A stretch of 64,000 bases of DNA. Source: Diphasiastrum complanatum (Eukaryota; Streptophyta; Lycopodiopsida; Lycopodiales; Lycopodiaceae). Within the stretch, counting starts at the first letter, position 1, and each line of letters begins with the position of its first letter. Location of the stretch: the NCBI GenBank assembly GCA_029204225.1, contig CM055104.1, positions 20,117,761-20,181,760 of the forward strand. Direction: 5' to 3'. Of the stretch, positions 57,144 through 64,000 are shown piece after piece. The notes under the pieces were generated by a model. The model had not been told where the DNA came from. It did not search any database and saw only the letters and a program-made list of their open reading frames with translations. Both the position numbers and the translations under genes were made by a program.

Positions 57144-58048
57144 CCAATTGTCATGTGCTAGCTTAGCACATTAGTTAATGATACTTTTGATTATAAGCTT
57201 GAGGGCTTTGAAGGGGATTAATAAATCATTTGTACCCCTCCAAGCTAATAACTAGGCCGTTATGAGATAACAGTGGTAGGTGAACTTTTAGAGATAGCTA
57301 ACTTGTGGAGATTCTCTTTAAGTAAACCCACTCTACCATAGATCATCATGTTCTAGGCTCATTCATAGTGATGTGAGTTTCTACTCCTTCATTGTGAATA
57401 TGAGTTATGGGACACTTCTCTAGCTATGGCCTCATGTGCCACTTTCCCACATGATGTTTTCATTGATGAGATTCCCATGTCCTTTTGGCATTCAATGTTG
57501 ATCCATTGTCGTTTCCAATGTTGCTACATTGTTTGGTCTTCTCTCTAATATCATGTTGGATAGCTTGTCTTTGAATTAGCATAAATAATTTGGCTTGATA
57601 ATTGCTTAGGCATAGGCATATGACACCAATCATCTATTACCTTACGTGGCTTCTTCTTCTACTAACAAAGTTCAAGACCCCCCAGCCAGACTTAAAACTT
57701 CCTTTAAAATAACTGGAGCAAGCAATATTTAAGAGATGGTATTGACCTGGTGCTTGCAACAACCCTATAAGAGATCAAATGTGATTTTGCTCCCCTGAAT
57801 GTTTGAGGCTAAAACCCTGGATTCGGTGAGGATAAGGTCTTGACTTCATTTAGCAGAACTTACATCTGTTGGTCTCACAAAAGTGTTCTAATTATTCATT
57901 TCGTTAAGTGTTGCACTCAACTATTGGAAAATTTGTTAATAGGTCGGCAAACATTCCTTCAAGACTTGTCTTAGCCTTGGCCATTATAGATTACGTAAAC
58001 AAGAAATTGCTTTAGATAGATGACAAATCCCAAAATCCTCAACCAAAA
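57144..58048. other. No recognisable gene
   Basis: AT-rich with no motif-bearing frames. It borders the left end of duplication copy B. Confidence 0.5.
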
Positions 58049-61000
58049 GTGACATTGTAAATCGACAAATTCCATCTCAGTAAGGCAATTCACTTTACAA
58101 TACAATTTTATTATAATCAAAATAACTGACATATTTTGACAAAATCGAAACCATTTTGATACTTTCTGAAATTTAATTAAATGGGATTTTTGAATTACAT
58201 TCAATATGGACCAAAACTATGAAAATCGATTTTCATCAACAAATTTTTCGTCGAAATCGAATTGATCTCAAAACATCCAGCATGCATTTGCATCCACATG
58301 TAGTAATGTACAGAAAAATCAGCTTTTTTATGTAGATTGCCTAATTGAACTAACTTAACTACTTTAATGACTAAGCAACTCTAACACACAATATCATGTT
58401 CTCAAACATGCAAAGAGACTCAAAAATGACTTCTTCACATAGGACATGCACAATATTGCTTCACTTTTTAACATGCAATTAGAACATTCAATAAAACTGT
58501 CAAGTTTTGAACTAAAGATTGCCAAACTTTTGATGATCACAACTTTGGCTATATTGCACCAAAGTGGAAGTTGTAAAGCACAGTACTGAGAGAGAATAAG
58601 TTAGCAAGATGCTTGTGATGTCACCCTAGGCCCTAGAGTCCACACATGCGACCTATTAGGGTGACACTTTTTGAGGAGCTTTTCTCAAAAATCACATCTA
58701 AGCTTCACATGCCATCTATTAAGGTTCAATAAAGAGTACTAGAAACTTCTATTAGATCCATCAATGATCACGAGGCTCGGATCCATCAGAAAAATGGATG
58801 CTAGGAGGGCATCTCGAAGGAAATCTTTTGTGAATTGTTGCCTAAGCCTCCGAGCATGAAATTGGGTGTATAAGAGCTTGAATCAGAGGTAATTTTCACC
58901 TATATTTTAGATTGTATATAGGAAAATAAAAAATAATTATTCATGCCCAAAAATGATCAAAAATATACTAATTTATGAGGTTTTGGGACTCTTAACTGTA
59001 ACAATTGCCTATCAAACTTGTTCACAACCTCTAGAAAGGTTCATTGCAGCTCTCAAAATGTGCATGCAAATATATTGACTCAAACTCTTGAAAAAGTGAA
59101 AAAGAAAAAGAAAAAAAACCATAAAAAAACCTTCCATTTTTTTTTTTTTACCAAATTTCGACTTTTTTGACATGTTTGGATGGATCAAATACACATGCAA
59201 GTGCAATCAAATCTTAACTACTATAATTCATCCACATACAAGCACCAAAGGCTTTGATTATGCTCAATATCGACTCTTATTGATTGATTCTGATCCAAAT
59301 CATCAAATTTTGACCAAAATACAATCTTGATTCGATATTGACCATGTAATCGATATGCAATCATTAGAACATGTCATATTGATTAATAAAAGCAAGTATG
59401 ATATTGAGAAACATTTACACATAGTAGATTCGATAAAGCTCAAGCTATAGGAAATACTAGTAAAAAACGTTGAAAATCAATCAATCTACAATTATGGCTA
59501 TGGAGAAAGTCACAAACTGATCTTTAAGCTAAAAACAATCAAGATTTAGAGAAGCCACTTACTTAGAGTTAAATTCCACATCGAGAAAGAAAAAAACAAG
59601 GAGCATAAAGAACACCAAGTGTAGGTCCTTTAGATCTAGTTGCATATGTCAAAAGTGGTGCTATGGAGCCAAACCACCCAACCAACTAGAAGTGAAAGTC
59701 AAATCCCACATCAAGCCATGGTCACTAAATGCGGGATATGAGCGGTTTTTGGCAATTGAAAACCAAAATTTGGAATTGGAGGAGGGGGTTCGTATAGGTT
59801 TATATAGACTCCTAGAGTCTTGGAATATTTCTTCTAGGATCCCAATTCTCATCCACTTGCTTTTGATATCCTCTACATGCTTATAAAGTCGTCAATTACC
59901 ATGCACTTGCTCCACATGTTCTAATGGATATGCTAGGGCCCTCACAAGATTATCAATTACATTTTTGGCCTAGTCCAAAATGGCGAGGCATAACTAACAA
60001 ACTCATATACTAGAGCGTTGAATATCCACAACAAGGATATCTTGAATCCTCTATACCGGACATGGACATAACAATTACAATCTTGCACATCAAGCTCTTG
60101 AAGCTTGTTGAAGGCCATACAAGCATCTTGCAAATGACAAACCTTGTGATACTCCCCTTGGACAATGAACACCCTATATTGGTCTATTAAAATATCCTCT
60201 TCAAGGAAACCGTTCATGAAAGCATTAAGTACATCAATATGGAAATAAACCAATAAAAATGTGAGGCTAAAGCAATGAGTATTTGAATGACTACCATATT
60301 GACCATAAGACCAAAAGTCTCCTCATAGTCAATACCCTTGATTTGAGCAAATCCCTTGGCCACCAACCTTGCTTGAAGCTTCAAAACCAAGCCATCTTGA
60401 TTTTATATCATCTTGAATAACCATTTACAGTCTATTGCCTTCTTTTCCAAAGTAACCAAGGTTTGTTTTCAATCAAAGAAAATACACACTTAGCATTATC
60501 TCATACATACCATTCCTTTGAGTCTAATGACCTCATGGTTTACAAAAAAATTGACTTTTTTTAATGTAAAATTGCCTAATCGAACTGAAAAATCATTCTT
60601 AATTGCTTTTTACCAAAATTGTATTCATGTATGAAATTTTATTGATTAAACAGCTGCTCAGTACCATGTTCTTAGACATGCAAAGTGATTCAAAATTGAC
60701 TTTTTCACAGCTGCATCACTTTCTGACATGCAATTAGAACATTTCAATAATTGTCAAGTTTTGAACTAAAAATTGCCAAACTTTTGATGATCATTGCACC
60801 AAACTGGAAGTTGTAAAGCATAGTACTGAGGGAGAGTAAGTTAGCTATATGCTTGCCATGTCACCCTAGGTCCTAGAGTCCACATGTGCGACCTGTTAGG
60901 GTGAGAATTTAGTGTAGGATGGTGCACTTTTCAAAGAGCTTTTTCCAAAAACCACATCTAAGCTAACTTTGGCTATATTGCACCAAAATGGAAGATGTAA

Positions 61001-61587
61001 AGCACAATACTAAGGGAGATTAAGTTAGCAAGATGCTTGCCATGTCACCCTAGGCCCTAGAGTCCACACGTGTGACCTATTAAGGCAAGAATTTACTATA
61101 GGAGGGCGCATTTTTCAAGGAGATTTCGTAAGAAACCACATCTAAGCTTTACATGCCATCAAATAGAGGTTAAAAGTCATCTATTAAGGTTTATTAAAGA
61201 GTATTAGAAGCTTTTATTAGGTCCACCAATGATCACTAGACTCAGATCCATCAAAAAATGGATTCTAGGAGGTCGCCTAGAAGCAAATGATCTTTGTGTA
61301 TATTCTCCCTAAGCCTCCAAACACCAAATTGAGTGCATAAGGGCTTGAATTAGAGATAATTTCCATGAATCCATTAACTAGACATTCAATTAGAGCACAA
61401 CTAGTTGACCTTTCTCTTTGATTTTATACAGTATTATTTTAAAAAGATCATACATCTGAATGCACTCAGACTACACACATATTTTCGACTTAATCAAATT
61501 GTTTTCAGTAAACAGAGTCGTGTCTATGTCAAGTTGATTGTTTTAGTTTCTATTTCATTTGGTTTGTTGCATACAAATAATATAATT
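58049..61587. repeat. Copy B of the duplicated copia-derived segment
   Basis: Direct repeat of 1-2687, longer because it keeps 881 bp (60238-61118) missing from copy A. Those 881 bp contain the N-terminal part of the RT frame, which shows B is the ancestral state. Within B, related blocks recur: about 58380-58760, 60660-60960 and 60960-61200 share ATGCTTG.CATGTCACCCTAGG and CACATCTAAGCT, so the segment also has internal repeats, perhaps LTR pieces. Confidence 0.9.
59957..60480 (-). pseudogene. Copia reverse transcriptase fragment (copy B)
   Basis: Right to left on the minus strand: LQARLVAKGFAQIKGIDYEET, then FHIDVLNAFMNGFLEEDI and VCHLQ, followed by a decayed thumb region. It extends further upstream than copy A. 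YVDD is not preserved. Confidence 0.85.
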
Positions 61588-62172
61588 CATATGTTGTGGT
61601 CTTCAACAACCAGTGCTGATCTGCATTGCAAACATAATGTTCATGAAAATGTTAGTAGAAATTAGGACACTCATAGTCTTCACAGTAGTATATAATAAGC
61701 AAATCAACAGAAAGTTGAAATGAATAAATAACAAAATTAGTGATTATGAATAAATCAAAAAGTTCAAACAATTTTCAGTACCAAATAAGCTATAACCTAC
61801 TTGAATGCACAGATTCGTCTTTTTCTATGACCTCCTTTGGATGATAGATCACATATATCCTTGTTTACCAGTCTTTTCCTCTTGTTGCTTCGGACCTTTC
61901 TGTTGAGCACATCCATATCTTTAACAAGAGACAAATATGAGATACACATGGATTGAAAGACAATTTTTATCTCATCAGCTAGACAGAATAACAGAGAAAT
62001 CTGTAAATATTCTTTCCACTTCTGTTTCTGTTCCTGTACATAATGATTCTGTGAGAATTCCATACGATCCAACCCAAGATTTTTTTTAATTTTGACCATT
62101 ATAATCAGTATGAGGCCTACCTAGCTAACAAAATTGATCTTCTCGGCAATTTTTTTGTTTTTTTTTTTCCAG
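61588..62172. other. Unassigned stretch with a basic minus-strand frame
   Basis: 61797-62099 (minus) is a 100-codon frame rich in Lys/Arg (RKVRSNKRKRLVNKD) without a known motif. The plus strand shows a long polypyrimidine run and CCAG acceptor at 62150-62172 leading into the Ulp1-like gene. Confidence 0.3.
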
Positions 62173-63417
62173 ATACATGTAGAAGCTTTAGATTAGGTCC
62201 CAAATTTTGTGCCGAGCTAAAAGATAAGACCTCAGAAATTTCAAATGCAATAGTAGAGGCTAGAGTTTCTTTTTTGCAGAATAGTATTAGTTTCGATTCC
62301 CATGGTACACTTTTTGTAGTTAGTCCATTTTTCATGGGAGTGGTAAAGGCGAAAGAAGCCAATTTTGAGAAGGCTGTCTATTTTATCAAGTGCAGTCCTA
62401 TGGCAAAATTTTATTTGATTCCATATGAAAATAAGGATTGCTCATTTCTTTTTGTTGTTTTAATCTGGATTGTTGCATGTCTCATTGCTTTAATAAGAAC
62501 GGAATTTTTTCATAAATATGAATTTAACGATATTTGTATCTTGATTGTTGCAGTCGGCATTGGAGCCTAAACATTCTTTTTGTAAAGATAAATAAGGAGG
62601 GAGTATCAAATTTTCTATGTGTAAAATTAAACTCAACTGCAAATACATATAGAGAATTTGATTTTCTACTTCATGATGTCGTTCGGGAAATATCGACAAC
62701 GGCAACTTGAATTGGAGATATAACCATTAAATCTCTCAAGGTATATTCAATTTATCTCTGATATGCATGTATTCCTTTTTTAATTCAAATGTATTGTCAT
62801 AGCATAAATAAAATTTCTACCATAATATTACTAATTTTCGTTCTATATATGCAGTGTGTACAGCAAAATGACGCTTTTAATTGTGCATGGTTCGTCTTGT
62901 ACGATACGAAGCTATTTTTTGAATGGTATAATTTACAAACGGATGTAGATATTGAAAAGGTACGTAATATTCTATTCATTTGTAGTTCATTTCAGTCTAA
63001 TTCATATTTTATTACTATCATTGTTTGTAATTTGTTGATTCTCGTGTTTTGTGATGACAGTTCACTCTTGAGCCATATACTCCTGATGATGTATATAGAT
63101 TTCGGCAAGAGTTGATCAGAGCCTTTGCCCAGTACGGTGTAAGCGTTGCACCTGCAATCGAGGGCCCTCAAAAGGAAGCTGCTCCTGCCTTAACAGCCTT
63201 TCAGGTTGTTCAGGATGCAGATCTTATTTTATATGATAAAAAAGGAATAAAAGTCCTTCCTAATACAGAGGAAGACAATTTTGTAGCAGATATTCCTCTT
63301 GCCTTAAAAGGCATTGAGGCCCTTCCCAAAAGAGAGGAGGGCGAGATTATAGAAGGAGCTGTTGCTTTATCAGTTCCGAATACTGATATAGAAAATATAG
63401 AAACATTGATTGAATAG
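62173..63417 (+). CDS. Ulp1/C48-like cysteine protease gene, multi-exon, 5'-incomplete
   Basis: Four exons are proposed. Exon 1, 62173 to about 62443, follows TTTTTCCAG and reads TCRSFRLGPKFCAELKDK to MAKFYLIPYENK; its donor is unclear. Exon 2 (62554-62740) starts with the HW motif RHWSLNILFVKI. Exon 3 (62855-62959) contains CVQQNDAFNCAWFVLYD. Exon 4 (63061-63417) runs from FTLEPYTPDDVYRFRQ to a TAG. Exons 2-4 join in phase 0 with GT-AG introns of 114 and 101 bp. In Ulp1 (SUMO-protease) folds the catalytic His is in HW, and the catalytic Cys sits in Q....(D)CG; here His, Gln and Cys are kept, but DCG is NCA. Exon 2 has an in-frame TGA (62708-62710) with open frame on both sides. It may be a pseudogene, a transposon-captured Ulp1, or a diverged active gene. 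Confidence 0.6.
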
Positions 63418-63612
63418 AGATGTATTTGTAAATAGAGAGACATAAAAAAAAAAAGATACAATTATTTTACTTGTAAACAACCCGTTTATGGGTTTTTTTA
63501 ATTGATATCACAATAGATTCTTACAATCAGCTTGTGTCCGTAGTCTAATAATGGAATGCAATTTTCCTATAATGATAAAAAGACATTGGCATGTATTTGT
63601 TGATAGTGAATC

Positions 63613-64000
63613 TCAATGTTCTTCCATAAGTTGGATTGTTTCACCAATATCTCTGCATTTGATCTCGAGCTCATGTCTTTTACGTACCTGCATAAAATTA
63701 ATACAAAGCTAGTTAGAATTAGTACAGAGTTTGTACTAGAAAGTTTTGATTGAAACTATTCATAAAAGATCGAGTGTTTACAGTTACTTACGAGTTTACC
63801 ATTGAAAATGAATCTGAAGTCTGAAAGTACATCATCTTGTAGGAGCAATAGTTCCCGCCGGATGTAGTTTAGACTCCAACCTTCTTCCACCTCAACACAT
63901 GTCAAAACGGCATCATTGTATATAATTTCAATATTTTTTTCATTTTGAATGTCCACTAGCTTCCAAGTCTTGATCGAGTGGCACCCATTTACCTTTATTT
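63613..64000 (-). CDS. C-terminal two exons of an unidentified gene entering from the right
   Basis: Exon 63792-64000 (continuing beyond the window) is open on the minus strand (VDIQNEKNIEIIYNDAV, EEGWSLNYIRRELLLLQDD, DFRFIFNGKL) and ends at a perfect GTAAGT donor. The last exon (63613-63687) begins after TTTTATGCAG and continues in phase 0 as VRKRHELEIKCRDIGETI to a TGA. The intron is 104 bp. The LNYIRREL...FRFIFNGKLV pattern loosely resembles the helix and following strand of a ubiquitin-like fold (T..LK..I....F.F.GK.L), but this is only a suggestion. It converges on the Ulp1-like gene with about 195 bp between the stop codons. Confidence 0.6.

Overview
This window looks like nuclear DNA of a land plant. 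It is AT-rich and packed with decayed LTR retrotransposons of both plant superfamilies: Ty1/copia, with the pol order protease, integrase, reverse transcriptase, RNase H, and Ty3/gypsy. Primer-binding sites match initiator tRNA-Met (TGGTATCAGAGC), and the few genic pieces have GT-AG introns and CT-rich or GC-rich 5' ends. A transposase-like relic with a DUF7869-type motif hints at a seed-free plant, but I cannot name the species from sequence alone.

Layout. 1-2687 is one copy of a duplicated copia-derived segment whose partner lies at 58049-61587. 2820-5900 is a gypsy gag-protease relic between LTR remnants. 5921-6628 is a lone inverted copy of a promoter-like module that recurs in a tandem array at 48468-54090. 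8640-13600 is a minus-strand copia element. 13860-14880 is a field of AGTACC motifs. 15954-18895 is the 3' part of a gypsy element with an integrase end followed by two unrecognised ORFs, one of them coiled-coil. 18901-21925 is an internally deleted copia element with both LTRs and a 5-bp target duplication. 23850-26690, 28640-34514 and 46081-48461 are three members of one copia family that share an in-frame TGA at gag codon 22. 35243-38210 is a transposase-like relic. 44843-46080 is a gypsy gag-protease fragment joined directly to copia. 55850-57143 holds further gag and RT fragments.

Host-like genes are sparse. There is a candidate first exon on the minus strand at 43770-43985 beside a (CT)n leader. 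A GC-rich candidate first exon lies at 54771-54827. At the right edge a four-exon Ulp1/C48-like cysteine protease gene on the plus strand (62173-63417) converges with a minus-strand gene entering from beyond the window (63613-64000).

The items most worth following are the ~1.35-kb tandem array with its conserved hairpin, bZIP palindrome and TATA palindrome; the accessory ORFs downstream of the gypsy integrase; the shared gag TGA; and the convergent Ulp1-like gene pair. Almost all retroelement reading frames carry stops or frameshifts, so their boundaries are approximate unless LTR ends, PBS or PPT are stated.
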